From positions 11,369,848 to 11,433,847 of the forward strand of contig CM077820.1 of NCBI GenBank assembly GCA_039720395.1: 64,000 bases of DNA, read 5' to 3'. The position numbers and the translations under genes were made by a program. Source of the stretch: Liquidambar formosana (Eukaryota > Streptophyta > Magnoliopsida > Saxifragales > Altingiaceae). This document shows positions 34,865 to 46,919 of the stretch, piece by piece; positions within the stretch are counted from its first letter, which is position 1; the number at the start of each line of letters is the position of its first letter. Below the pieces are notes generated by a model. That model was not told the origin of the DNA. It worked only from the letters and a program-made list of their open reading frames with translations, and did not search any database.

Positions 34865-36091
34865 AGTTTCACTTAAAGGTCCCAAATTTTAATTGCGTTA
34901 ATTTGGTACCCAAATTATTAGTTGTGTTTTTAATTTGGGTCCACCATCATAAACCGTTTGTTGACCAAACAGTTCTGCCTCTGATTTTGCACATGCCGTG
35001 CATGTGACCTATATTATCCCTATTTTGCCCTTTTGATGGGTATGAAAACCCAATTTTACCCCAACATGGCTAAGATCTGAAAATCAAAGTTGATCAATCT
35101 ATAGTCAAAATGGTCAACTAAGGGTCCCACATGGTAGGTCTCATCAAGACGAATCTACCCTTTAAATTTGGAGTCAATCAAGTCAACCTAAGGTCTTCAA
35201 ATGCTAGGGAACACAGTATGTATGGGTGAGTGCACCCACACGGGATCACAATCCACTTCACCTTCAACCTCATAACGGGTTGAAGGAGAAAATGTTAGTT
35301 TCGAGTTTTGTTCCGGGCAACTTCCCCGTAACTTATCTCACTCATTTCTCAACCAAATTCAGTAATTCAAAAGCCGAATTGAAGCACTTGCAGAGCACTA
35401 CAAGCGCGCACAAATTGTTCATCCAAAAACTTGCAGAATCATAATTATTTTTGAGTCCAAAGTCTTAGGTTTATAACCTGAAAATCCGGCAATTTTCAAG
35501 AACTCGACACCGGCGTTCAAATCTGGGTTGGGTGGATCGTCGTCGCCAGCCTGGTACGAGGATGAGGAGAGAAAGGGAGAACGGTGGTGATGGTTGGGTT
35601 TTAAAGCAGTCGGCGATGGTGGGTTTCAAACCAAACCGACCACCAAAATGCGCATAGTAATTAGATCTTTTGATCGCCTTTTATGTTTTTGTTGCTTGTT
35701 CATTAGAAGGCAGAGGCGCTACCAGCAGCATACCTTCGATCCCAGGCACTCGCTCACGTACTGTGTGGAGAAGCATCTACTGGTGACCGCAACAGGTTCC
35801 GTTTTTCCAATTTCGCTTTACTCGAACGTCAACGATGAAGAATGGGGCGTGGTTTTGAGAGCACACAAACGACGTCGTTTTGTAGGGAAAGTCATTTTAG
35901 GATACCACTAACACTGTCTCTGATTTTTGGTCAACACTAACATTGGCTACCAAATTGACGCAATTGCAATTTACCCTAATGTATAAATTATGCACTCTGT
36001 AAAAATAGGAATGATTAGTTATTTTGCCCTTTTTGTTAGAAGGTGAATTTATTGTTTTTGATATATTTTTTTTTTTTGTATTATGTTAAAA

Positions 36092-36410
36092 GGAAAAATA
36101 TAAGGTAACATACTAATAACAGCAAAATCTTGACCACTTAAACCCCAAAAAAGTAACCAACGAGAGTTGGTCTGGCGGCAAAGGAGTGAGTTGTAAACTT
36201 AGACATCCTGGGTTCGAAACTAGTTAATCTTTCTTGGCCAACTACCAGTCAAAGCTATTAGACTGGACGTTAAACGACCTCATGGGGTAGTGGCCCCGCG
36301 TGGGGAGCGGGAATTAGTCGGGCTCTGACAGTTCGGACACATCGTTGCTTGGCATAACATTTTTTTTTTTTTTTTTTTACATGATTTGATTGTTATGCTA
36401 GCATGGTCTT
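36092..36410. mobile_element. MITE with 9-bp target duplication, containing a SINE
   Basis: ATGTTAAAA flanks it exactly (36,083-36,091 and 36,411-36,419). Copy 1 and copy 3 intron 1 show the empty site (TTAAAATCATCC). A 9-bp duplication suggests a Mutator-like source. Terminal inverted repeats are weak. Confidence 0.75.
36158..36378 (+). mobile_element. tRNA-derived SINE with T tail
   Basis: An A-box-like TTGGTCTGGCGG at 36,168-36,179 and a B-box GGTTCGAAAC at 36,211-36,220 form an internal Pol III promoter. The body ends in a run of T (about 36,360-36,378), as in many plant SINEs. It is too long and badly paired to be a tRNA gene. Confidence 0.75.
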
Positions 36411-37011
36411 ATGTTAAAATCATCCTTGCCTTTACTTGTTATCCACCCATTTATTCATTTATTTTACCTTTTTTTATAACACAGAAACCCTTTGAGGCTC
36501 ATATAAAATTTCAAAATTAATTAATATGCACCATGTAAGTTCAAAGCCTATTAAAACCACAAAATCTTGAGTAGATAACCCCAAACATTTGTCTTTGCCA
36601 TTATTTTTTGCTCCCTCTCTCTCTCCTATCATGAGATCCTTCTCTCATAAGATGTTAATCCATTGGCAAAAACGACAAAATCAACCACCTCTAGAGGGGT
36701 GAGGTGAGAGAAATAGGAGGGAAAAAGATAAAGAGAGAATTGCACAGTAGTGCCTTCGCCAATCCCATCTCCAACAAATGCTACCACGAATCAACATAGA
36801 AATAGATCATATAATAAAAATCAGTAATAATTCCTACATCGGTAGATTTTTAAAAAATTTAAAAATAAAAATAAATAACATTCACGTGCAACAAGCTAGA
36901 AAATTCTCGAATGAGATAAGAATTAAGAATAAGCAAGAATAAAGATAGGAAGAAGGCATTTTGGATATGGGAATAGACTAATAGAGTTAAATGCAGAAGG
37001 GTAATGTTGAC

Positions 37012-38092
37012 TGTAAAGTCCATGTTTTCAATGTTGTCATATTCCGTGCCAAAGTATGGTTGAGTCTTGGGTTGATTGAAGATATGTGAAGCTTCAAAGA
37101 TGCGTTAAAGAACAAAGGCTCAAAGCTATGCGGCTCTCACTCATTCTCTAGGAAGGTAAGTGACCATAGTTGCCCATTTCATAGGTGTTTAATTCATTAA
37201 ACATCATTTTTAATGTTTTCATCAAAGGAAGAGTGGTTTTTAAGGTTTTGGTGACATTCTCAATCGATTGGGGTTGATAACCAATCGATTGGAGAAGTTT
37301 TGTTAAAAAAATTTTTGCTACTGTTTTCTAGGATCGATCCTAGGGTCTGGAGGATCAATCCTAGGGTACCCGAAATGACATTTTGCCACTGTTTTTTAGG
37401 ATCGATCCTAGGGTCCTGGAGGATCGATCCTAGCTCGTAAAAATCAGTTTTTAAAGTATTTAAAACCTTCCTATTTGATCCTAAAACGAATCCTAGTCTT
37501 TTAGGGTTTCTTAGTCTCTATATATAGAGGCTATTACAATAGAGAAAGTGAAGCAAGCCTCTCCCTATTAGGGTTTTCATTGTTCATCTTCTTAAAACCT
37601 CTCTAGAGCACTTTAACCTAGGTTTTCACTGATATGCTCTAGAGATTATCAAACCACACACCATTCACAACCTTGAGTGTTTGTGAGGCCGTTGCGACGG
37701 TGATCGAGCTTGCGAGTTCGTGATTGAAGACATCGCTGTGAAAGAGGTTGGTTGCGACCAAAACTGTGACGACGGAGATCGATCGTGTGTGATCGTGGGA
37801 GTGAAGACAACTACATGAGTCCATGTGTGGTTTGTAAGTGTGTCTTGTACTCGTTTATTTCATAGTGGATTTGCTTCAACTGGACGAGGTCCCGTGGTTT
37901 TTCCTATCTAGGGTTTTCCACGTAAAAAATCTTTTGTGCAATTTCTTACATACTTTTATACTTGTTATGAGATTGAATTGATTGTGATAATTGGGATTTT
38001 GAGTGTTCATAATAAAAAGTGGGTAAAATAAATTTAAATACCTATTCAACCCCCCTTCTAGGTATTGTAGGCTTGGTAAAACCGGAATTTCA
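37012..38092 (+). repeat. 5' LTR of the gag-only element
   Basis: TGTAAAGTCC...GGAATTTCA. U3 holds CAATCGATTGG twice (37,261 and 37,282) and AGGATCGATCCT-type palindromes at 37,330, 37,351 (one mismatch), 37,398 and 37,420. TATATATAG is at 37,519-37,527. Confidence 0.93.
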
Positions 38093-38094
38093 AT

Positions 38095-38106
38095 TGGTAT
38101 CAGAGC
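38095..38106 (+). promoter_or_regulatory. Primer binding site, tRNA-Met initiator type
   Basis: TGGTATCAGAGC, the canonical plant Copia/Gypsy primer site, starts 2 nt after the 5' LTR. Confidence 0.9.
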
Positions 38107-38167
38107 GTAGATTCACTCTTAAGGTTTAACAGCCTGAGTGTTGATCTTTTCATTCGATTCCGGTAGT

Positions 38168-40441
38168 ATGGAGCCTGTCAAACTTTCAATACCATATTTT
38201 AATGGTCAAGATTATGGGTACTGGAAGGCTCTTATGCGAGCATATCTCAAATCAATTGATGAGAGAGTGTGGCTTGCTGTGATTGATGGATATACTCCAC
38301 CCAAGGTGGTTGTGGAAGGTGTATCTATTGACAAGCCTAAAGTTCAATGGACTAAAGAAGATTATGAAGGACTTAAATAGAATTCCAAAGGAATCACTGC
38401 TATTTTCAGTGGAATATCCCGAGATGAATTTCGAAGGGTAGCCCATTGTGAATATGCAAAAGAGGCTTGGAATATCCTTGAGAAAACTCATGAAGGTACC
38501 ATATCTGTTAAAAACACTAAAATTCAAATGTTTACTGCTTTGTATGAACAAGAGACTATGAAAGAGAATGAAGTGTTTGATGAGTTTAATGCAAGATTGA
38601 GTGATATTGTCAATTCTAGGTTTTCCTTAGGTGATGTTATGTCTGATGCTACAATCAATAGGAAAATTCTTAGATCTTTGCCAATTAGGTTTCTTCCTAA
38701 GATTACTTCCATTGAAGATAATAAAGATTTAGATACCATGAAAAAGGAAGACTTGGTTGGTGAAATTCAGAATTATGAGATGAAGTTTTGCAAACCTAAG
38801 AAAGAACCTAAGAACATTGGAATTGCCTTGAGTACTGTGAGTGAGAGGTCTAGAAGATATGATTATAGGACTAATTCTGAATTTGATATTTCTGAGGAGG
38901 ACATTGCCTACTTTGTTAAAAAATTTAAGAAATTTTTCAGAAATCCTAGAGGTAGTGTTTCTAATTCTAGAAATAGTAATGGTGCTAGCTCTAGTAGGAA
39001 CAATGAATCTAACTCTAACAAAGGTAGTGGTTCTAGTTCCTATAAGGATAGGAGGGATAGAAATAGGTCTAGATCTCAGTTTAGAACTCAGGGGGAGAGA
39101 CCAAATGATATGAATGATGAGAGAGATAAAATTCAATGTTATGAATGTCATGGTTTCGGTCATATTGCTCTTGAATGTGCTAATACTAAGAAGAAACAAA
39201 GTAGTGATCAGAATAATGGAAAGGGATATAATGCTACTTTGAGTGACAGTGAGACTGAGTTGGATTCTGAGGATTCCTCTCAAGGAGAAGAGGATAACTC
39301 CAATTTCATGGCCTTTACTTCTATTCATCAGGTTAATGATAAAATCTCATCAAGTGTTATTGATTCTGAGAGTCAGGGGGAGTCTGAAAAAGATGAGATT
39401 AATTCCGAAAATTCTGAAAATATGATTGAATCTGATGAAGAAGAAGAAGACCTTCAATTAGCTTATGACAAGTTGTTTGAAGAATGTCTAAAAACCAAAA
39501 AGGTTAATAAATCCCTATACATTAAGGTTAAAACTTTTGAAAAAGAGATAGAGACTTTAAGGATGGAATTGTCTGAATCTAAGGGTTATGAGAGTCAGTT
39601 GAGCACTCAAAAAGCACTTCTTGCTAATGAGGTGGTTCGACTTGAAAAGGAGAAGTTTGAATTGTCTGAGTCTAAGAAAAGTCTTGAGTTGGAAGTAGTA
39701 AATATTGAGAAAGACTTGAAGACTAAGATAGGAGATCTTGAGAAAATGTTAAAAGGTAAAGAGACCTTAGACAAGTTGTTAGGTGTAGGACAGAATTCTA
39801 GTGATAGGCGTGGTTTAGGTTTTGTTAGTGATAGGGTTACTCCTAGTTCACCTAAAACCATGTTTGTCAAGGCTCAAGAGTCTCAAATGATTAAGTCTAT
39901 CATTCCTCCTCCTATTGTGCCTTCAAAGCGAGTCCCTATTTGTGTTCATTGTGGCTTGAAAGGACATATTTGACCTAGATGCCCAGTCTTTAGGGAGAAT
40001 CAAGAGTTACCTAGGAAGAATCCACCTAGGAAGGTAGATAGTGACTTCCATAGGCAAGTGAAGAGGTCTAATGGATATGATATTCCTTATTTTCGGAATA
40101 GATCCTCTTCTAGAAGTACTCTTGTGTGTCATCATTGTGGTAAGATGGGTCACATTCGTCCTAACTGTTTTCATCTTAGGAATGGTTCTTCTAGGACTTC
40201 TAGAAATCCTATCTTAAGTTGGGACAATGTAAGTGATTGTCTTAGGAAGTTATGTCAAGAGGTTGTTGATTTGAGACAAATTGCCCATAAAGGATTAGGC
40301 ACTTCTTCTTGTAATCCTGTGAGTGATTCTATACCAGTTGTGAGTTTTCCTAGAGAGAAATTCATTGCTAGGAAAGAATGGGTGAAGAAAAAGGATTCTG
40401 ATTGTCTTACCCCACTTGTTAGTGTTGTGCAAAAGGATTAG
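38168..40441 (+). pseudogene. Gag polyprotein with three zinc knuckles, two in-frame stops
   Basis: A single frame of about 757 codons starts MEPVKLSIPYFNGQDYGYW, like the DUF4219/UBN2 start of Copia Gag. It has a Ser/Arg-rich region, knuckle 1 CYECHGFGHIALEC (about 39,137-39,178), acidic stretches, a predicted coiled coil (about 39,440-39,770), knuckle 2 CVHCGLKGHI cut by a stop, and knuckle 3 CHHCGKMGHIRPNC (about 40,128-40,169). Stops are TAG at 38,378-38,380 and TGA at 39,971-39,973. The TGA stands where knuckle 3 has Arg, so CGA-to-TGA is likely. Gag would package RNA. Protease, integrase and RT are absent. Confidence 0.85.
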
Positions 40442-42288
40442 GGTAAAGGCATTGTGCTAGATTCTAGTTGAGTTGGCTTGTCCGAAATGACATTAAACTA
40501 CCGATGGTCCGCAAAGACCTTAAACTATCCATAGTACTCTAGGTGTGATCTTTTATCTATATCATTCTTGTTGTTCCTAGAGTTATGGAGTATTTAGGAT
40601 TTATTGCTTTTGTGTGTGTTTTTGTTTTTCTTTGGAGTTTATTTGTTTTTATTTTTTCATTGGTATAAAAAAAAAAAAATGAAAAATTCAGAAAAACCAA
40701 AAAGATTTTCTTGTGTGCTTTGCTATTCTTGGCTAGTTGTGTGTTTTACTTATATATGATTTGCACTAAGATGTTGAGACTATATCCTTTGTGATTGTCA
40801 TATTGAGTTGAAATTTATAAATTGATAAATTTGATATTTAGTCTCACTCTCTTAAGCACACTTAGTGGAGTAGTTCTGAATTTACATGCTATACACTTTA
40901 CACTACACCACTGACATATGACTTTGGGGTTTTTAGGCTAATTCTATCAATTGTTAAATCTATGTCTTAAAATTTCTTGGGATGCCAGAATTTGAATGAC
41001 CTATATGTTATGCACATCCCTATGTCTCATGAAAAGGGCTACCTTCGCGTTGTCCGAAGCTAACTTGAGGTAATTCATGGAGAGGGCTGGTTGCGTGAAA
41101 GTGTGAAAGCCATCATATTGATAATAAAAAAATATTGATGGTGAGCTTTTATAAAGAAAAAAATGAATGTATGTTTAAAAAATTGAAACATATGGGAAAG
41201 GTACGAAAACTTGATACCTACAACATTATTCCCAAAGCTCATAGAAAAAGAAAAAGAAACAATAAAAAAGGGTGAAAAGCAATCTTTTCGATTCTAACAT
41301 GGTTTGAATTCTTTTTCTTTATTTCTTTGGAATTGTTAGACTTTGGTTAGCATGAGTAGTTTTGCCAACCGACCCCGTTGGCGTTGTCAGTGCATTATAC
41401 ACTTAGCATGTGAAATTTCTTGAATAACTTTTCTAATCGTGCATAAGTATGTTGGACTTCATTGAAAATTTGCAATTATGTCTTTGATGACTCATGTGCT
41501 TCTATATTGTGGAATGGTGTCTCAATTTTAGTTCTTTTTCTATATTTGTGGAACACCCTAACATATCCTCGTATTGTCAAGTGCACATGATTTTTTTATT
41601 TTTTTTATTTATTTTTGTGCCTTATTTGAGGGGGAGTTAAGAGTGCTTGTCAGAGTGGATATGAATTGTTATTCCTTGTGTCCTCATCTTGAGTACATTT
41701 TTTTTATATATCTTTTTATCTCTTGATGTGAGGATGGTGATGCTGGTGGTATTGAGATTGGATCCTAGTTTAGGACTCTTGGTGTTTTTTTGATGTTTTC
41801 ATCTCTCTGATATGCTGTTCTTAAAGCTTGGTTTATGAAATTACTTGGTTCTTCTTACTATTCTTTGATTTCCCTATGATATGGTTTCATTCTTTTATAT
41901 ATGTGCTTTCCTTTGTCAATTCATGACAAAAAGGGGGAGAATAGTTTTGAGTTTGAGTTTGTATGCTCGGGGGAGAATATTTGTATGCTTGGTGGACAAT
42001 ATCTTTGAGTTTGTATGCTTGGAGGAGAATAGAATTTCGTTGAGTTTTTAATCTATTTCTGTGATATTATGCTTGGGTATTGTTTGTTTTTGTTTGCAGA
42101 TCACAGGTTGATAGGTTGAGTGTGAGAGTTAGTATTGTTTTTGGTTCTTTACATGTAATATCTCTTTATTGAGTTGTAATTCTCATAATGAGTTTAGGAC
42201 TTGTTCAGTTTTGTGGTTTGGGAATAGGTCTTATATCTCATGTCGAGATTTAGGTTGGTTTTGTCACGGAATTGCCAAAGGGGGAGAT
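40442..42288 (+). other. Non-coding 3' part of the gag-only element
   Basis: No reading frame with similarity to pol. It is T-rich near 41,580-41,720, has short GGGGGAGAATA repeats near 41,935-42,035 and ends at the polypurine tract. Confidence 0.7.
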
Positions 42289-43370
42289 TGTAAAGTCCAT
42301 GATTTCAATGTTGTCATATTCCGTGCCAAAGTATGGTTGAGTCTTGGGTTGATTGAAGATATGTGAAGCTTCAAAGATGCGTTAAAGAACAAAGGCTCAA
42401 AGCTATGCGGCTCTCACTCATTCTCTAGGAAGGTAAGTGACCATAGTTGCCCATTTCATAGGTGTTTAATTCATTAAACATCATTTTTAATGTTTTCATC
42501 AAAGGAAGAGTGGTTTTTAAGGTTTTGGTGACATTCCCAATCGATTGGGGTTGATAACCAATCGATTGGAGAAGTTTTGTTAAAAAAATTTTTGCTACTG
42601 TTTTCTAGGATCGATCCTAGGGTCTGGAGGATCAATCCTAGGGTACCCAGAAATGACATTTTGCCACTGTTTTTTAGGATCGATCCTAGGGTCCTGGAGG
42701 ATCGATCCTAGCTCGTAAAAATCAGTTTTTAAAGTATTTAAAACCTTCCTATTTGATCCTAAAACGAATCCTAGTCTTTTAGGGTTTCTTAGTCTCTATA
42801 TATAGAGGCTATTACAATAGAGAAAGTGAAGCAAGCCTCTCCCTATTAGGGTTTTCATTGTTCATCTTCTTAAAACCTCTCTAGAGCACTTTAACCTAGG
42901 TTTTCACTGATATGCTCTAGAGATTATCAAACCACACACCATTCACAACCTTGAGTGTTTGTGAGGCCGTTGCGACGGTGATCGAGCTTGCGAGTTCGTG
43001 ATTGAAGACATCGCTGTGAAAGAGGTTGGTTGCGACCAAAGCTGTGACGACGGAGATCGATCGTGTGTGATCGTGGGAGTGAAGACAACTACATGAGTCC
43101 ATGTGTGGTTTGTAAGTGTGTCTTGTACTCGTTTATTTCATAGTGGATTTGCTTCAACTGGACGAGGTCCCGTAGTTTTTCCCATCTAGGGTTTTCCATG
43201 TAAAAAATCTCTTGTGCAATCTCTTACATACTTTTATACTTGCTATGAGATTGAATTGATTGTGATAATTGGGATTTTGAGTGTTCATAATAAAAAGTGG
43301 GTAAAATAAATTTAAATACCTATTCAACCCCTCTTCTAGGTATTGTAGGCTTGGTAAAACCGGAATTTCA
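42289..43370 (+). repeat. 3' LTR of the gag-only element
   Basis: It is nearly identical to the 5' LTR, with the same palindromes and TATA box. Most of the substitutions lie in the last 200 bp. Confidence 0.93.
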
Positions 43371-43688
43371 TTGACACAATACAAAAGGGTTAAAATGCCC
43401 ATTTTGACTTAGAAGCACAAAATACTCCATATGAAATTCACTCTATTGTTAATGAAGAGTGATGGAAACAACGTTTTTATTTTTGATAGAATTATAAAAA
43501 TTATACCAACAATCACTTCACCTAATTATATGTTTTTAAGAAGGTAAAATTGAAAGGCTAAAATAATTGATGGCATGACAATACATTGAACGTCTCCTAG
43601 CTAAACGTTTAGTCAAAATGGCTTAGACAATTAAAAATGAAGAGAGTACAATTTAGAGTAAAAGTAAATGAGCAAAAGGTGTACTTAC

Positions 43689-43868
43689 CATTCATCCAAT
43701 TCTTCATAGGTTGAAAATGGTAGGCCGTTATTTGCTAGTGTACTGTGGGACTGACTCATCTAGCTTTTCTCCTGACACCCATTTTCCTTCCGGCGACGAT
43801 GTTGATTGCGCCTTGATCATGACAGGGGCCATGATCGCCATGAAAACAATCATGGTTCGCCGGTCCAT
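43689..43868 (-). pseudogene. GH32 copy 2 exon 1
   Basis: It is 180 nt against 220 in copy 1. A 40-nt deletion removes the segment coding most of [13 protein letters not shown] and shifts the frame. The ATG (43,866-43,868), signal-peptide codons and GT donor remain. The TATA region upstream is now (TA)n (43,975-44,003). Confidence 0.88.
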
Positions 43869-43972
43869 GCCCGGTGGTACTATAGCTAGTTGTGTATAAA
43901 GGGATTTTCTTTTTTCTTTTTTCGCTCAAAGTGTATAGAGGGAACTCTGTGAGAAAAATGATGGTGTTGCAA

Positions 43973-44003
<31 letters not shown>

Positions 44004-44006
<3 letters not shown>

Positions 44007-44918
44007 CTTGCCACCAACTAATTAGTCCAAATTTTCAGACGCCGAGGATTCGAGGAACGCGATCACACGCGGGATATTTGACAAACTGCAAGCCACCTGA
44101 ACTAGTCGCTTCATCACCCTTCTATTATTATTCAGTCTTCTCTGTCCCTCCAATCTCTACTGCCCACTGGGGCCTCGGTGGCTAGCATGCAGTAAGGTTT
44201 TAGCTTGCGTTACACATAATTTACTTTGAAAAACATTATAATATAAACTAAACAAAGAGGGAAAATTCAATTTAATAGTTTTGTTTTGGGGATTTGCTTG
44301 ATTCAACACTTTGAGTCCACGGCGAAATGCATTTCTAATTATAGTGCGTACGTCGTCAACAAAAAGACTGGTACGGTGTTTACGTAGCAAATAGCAACGA
44401 CTAATTAGTGTCAATGAAAATGGTAAATTGAGAAGAAATCAAAATAAAAAATAAAGCATTTCGGGGAGCCTAGCTCCTTAATTGGACTCTTGGAGGTTCA
44501 CATCCTGTCCAGTTGTTTACCCACCAGTTCTCAATAACCATTGGATGGGTGCATTTGATAATATATGAAAATGTCACATTCCCACTCTTTTTTATTATTT
44601 ATTTTATTTTAGGAAAATGTTATAGTAATTGGTTTCATATGTCAATTTGTTTGTTAACTGATGTGTTAATGATAAGATTGTAATTAATCAAAATGTAAGT
44701 TTATTTTTTTTTTATTATTTTAAAGTGGATGTTATATTAGGACTCGTTTGGATAAGCTTCTACTTCTTGTTTATTATGCATGCGGTTAAAATGACTCTTC
44801 CATTTAAAGCAATTGATGTGTTTGAAATATACATATTGGTTCAGAACGAGGGACATAAATTTTATATGCAAATTTTGATATGATATGATTATTAAAACAT
44901 TCGATCTTGCAAAATCCA
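44004..44918. other. Intergenic DNA upstream of copy 2
   Basis: Bases 44,004-44,664 match the region upstream of copy 1 without the solo LTR. From 44,665 the sequence is unique and AT-rich. No gene is seen. Confidence 0.6.
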
Positions 44919-45800
44919 TAAGGGTGCATTTGATATGTGAAAATTAATGGAATCTCACTTTTTTTCTTTTTGGGCAAATTACATATTAATGTCACGAATT
45001 TTACCATGAATTTCAATGTGATGCATAAATTATTAATTTTTCCAATTTAATGTACAATTTATTAATAAGTGTTTCAATATTGGTTAATATGAGACGACCA
45101 TTTAAATCTATAATAGGAGCCCCACGTGAGCACTGTTATAAGGGTGCATTTGATATGTGAAAATGGAATCTCACTTTTTTCTTTTTGGGAAAATTACATA
45201 TTAATATCATGAATTTTACCATGAATTTCAATGTGATGCATAAATTATTAATTTGTCCAATTTAATGTACAATTTATTAATAAGTGTTTCAATGTCGGTT
45301 AATATGAGGCGATCATTTAAATCTATAAAAAGACCCCACGTGTGCACGCTCCTGTTCTAAGGGTGCATTTGATATGTGAAAATTGAATCTCACTTTTTCT
45401 TTTTGGGCAAATTACATATTAATGTCACGAATTTTACCATGAATTTCAATGTGATGCATAAATTATTAATTTTTCCAATTTAATGTACAATTTATTAATA
45501 AGTGTTTCAATGTCGGTTAATATGAGACGACCATTTAAATCTATAACAGGAGCCCCACGTGTGTTTAAGTAGGGCTCCTATTATAAGGGTGCATTTGATA
45601 TGTGAAAATGGAATCTTACTTTTTTCTTTTTGGGAAAATTACATATTAATGTCACGAATTTTACCATGAATTTCAATGTGATACATAAATTATTAATTTG
45701 TCCAATTTAATGCATGATTTATTAATAAGTTTTTCAATGTCGGTTAATATGAGACGACCATTTAAATCTATAATAGGAGCCCCAAGTGTGCTCATGTGAA
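44919..45800. repeat. Four tandem repeats of about 220 bp, with an inverted partner
   Basis: Units start AAGGGTGCATTTGATATGTG near 44,919, 45,139, 45,359 and 45,584. All contain TTTTGGGNAAATTACATATTAATNTCACGAA-like sequence and end in AGGAGCCCCACGTG. Segment 45,880-46,030 is an inverted, diverged copy. Confidence 0.88.
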
Positions 45801-46574
45801 GGCCGGCCTAAGCACACGTGTGCTATGTCGAAAAAATGGATGAGAATCTACTGGGAATGCCACGTTGGCGTTAGATAGCTCCTTACGGGTTCCCATTATA
45901 GATTTAAACAGCAGTTTCACTTTGGCTTACATTGAAACACTTATTAATAAATTGTGCATAAAATCAGACAAATTAATAGTTTACACACCACATTGAAATT
46001 CGTGGTAAAATTTGTAACACTAATATGCAGTTTATTATTTCTTTTTTATTAGAAAAAATGCTAAACTTATCGGTTTTATTTGTCAATTTGTTCATCGATT
46101 GATGTGTCAATTGTTGAGATTTATGTGTGAATTTGTCTCACATCATGCAGAAGAATAAAAAGAAAGAAAATGTCTTAATAATCAAGTAATGAGTTCACTA
46201 CAAATAGGTTTAGGCCTTTTGTGGGGATATTAATTCCAAATTTATATATTAAGCTTGTTGTGTTGGATTTTGGATACCCATATCTCCCCAACAGCGACAA
46301 GATTGTAATTAATCAAGAAATAAGCCCATTTTACTCTTAAAAATGTGGATGATGGAACATTAGCTGATGGATTAAACACTTTTACTGTAACTTCACAGTT
46401 CACACGGCAAAACACTATGTAAGGAAATGTGTTCCGCAATTACAAAATGGAATCTGTATTCGCCAACAAAATTTAAATGAATGGGGGTGAAAAAGGGGAA
46501 TACCGATGAGGTTATTTCTTGAACTTTTGAAGGCATACTTATTGTGTGGTAGTACCGTAATCAACTTGGGAAGT

Positions 46575-46783
46575 GGATTTGGTGCATTTAGTCACTTTAA
46601 ATGCATTGTGAAGTTATTATATATGTGATGAGCGACACGTAGAGAGAGTTGAGATTGGAGGACTGAGATTGATTGGAGACAACCATTTCATGCCTAACCA
46701 ATCTCAACTCTCTCCACGTGTCCTTCTTCGCACGGTAACTTTATAGTGCATTTAAAGTGACTAAATGCACCAAATTCAAATCC
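46575..46783. mobile_element. Hairpin MITE, about 209 bp
   Basis: TTGGTGCATTTAGTCACTTT (from 46,579) is inverted as AAAGTGACTAAATGCACCAA near 46,755, and TTGAGATTGG pairs with CCAATCTCAA around the centre. The two arms cover most of the element. No clear target duplication. Confidence 0.75.
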
Positions 46784-46919
46784 AATTAACTTGATACCCA
46801 AAACCCAATTCCTGCTTTGGGTTATCAGTATCTTTATACTTAGCTCCGATGGTGGGATCATAACAGGGTTACCCGATTTCATACCATAATCTAGGTAATA
46901 ATGCATAAGTAAAAGTTAT

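Larger units (their letters stand above)
22401..35976. mobile_element. TIR DNA element (about 1.15 kb before nesting) holding an LTR nest
   Basis: The left end is GGGTAAATTGCACTTAAGG at 22,401 and the right end is TGCAATTTACCC, ending at 35,976. The original body survives at 22,401-22,441 and 34,865-35,976. It has small open frames at 35,226-35,444 and 35,594-35,911 that resemble nothing I recognise and may be captured host DNA. No clear target duplication is left. Confidence 0.6.
35977..37011 (-). pseudogene. GH32 copy 2: intron 1 continuation
   Basis: It matches copy 1 intron 1 (about 5950-6595) and copy 3 (about 53,990-54,470). It carries the SINE/MITE insertion and ends at the gag-only retrotransposon. 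No coding sequence. Confidence 0.7.
37012..43370 (+). mobile_element. Gag-only LTR retrotransposon (TR-GAG type), 6.36 kb
   Basis: LTRs lie at 37,012-38,092 and 42,289-43,370, flanked by TTGAC (37,007-37,011 and 43,371-43,375). TGGTATCAGAGC (38,095-38,106) is a tRNA-Met initiator primer site and AAAGGGGGAGA before 42,289 is the polypurine tract. The only coding sequence is gag; the remaining 1.85 kb has no pol. About ten substitutions and one 1-bp indel separate the LTRs by eye, so insertion was recent. It disrupts intron 1 of GH32 copy 2. Confidence 0.93.

Noticed and set aside
36158..36260. tRNA-like A and B boxes
   Set aside because: No cloverleaf can be formed, and the T tail and length fit a SINE.
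39243..39425. Extra open frames overlapping the gag of the gag-only element, both strands
   Set aside because: Shadows of a long coding frame with biased codon composition; no independent similarity.
46112..46292. TGTTGAGATTT...CTCCCCAACA, 181 bp, a possible small solo LTR
   Set aside because: The tips look right and copy 2 flanking DNA suggests an insertion, but no target duplication is visible.
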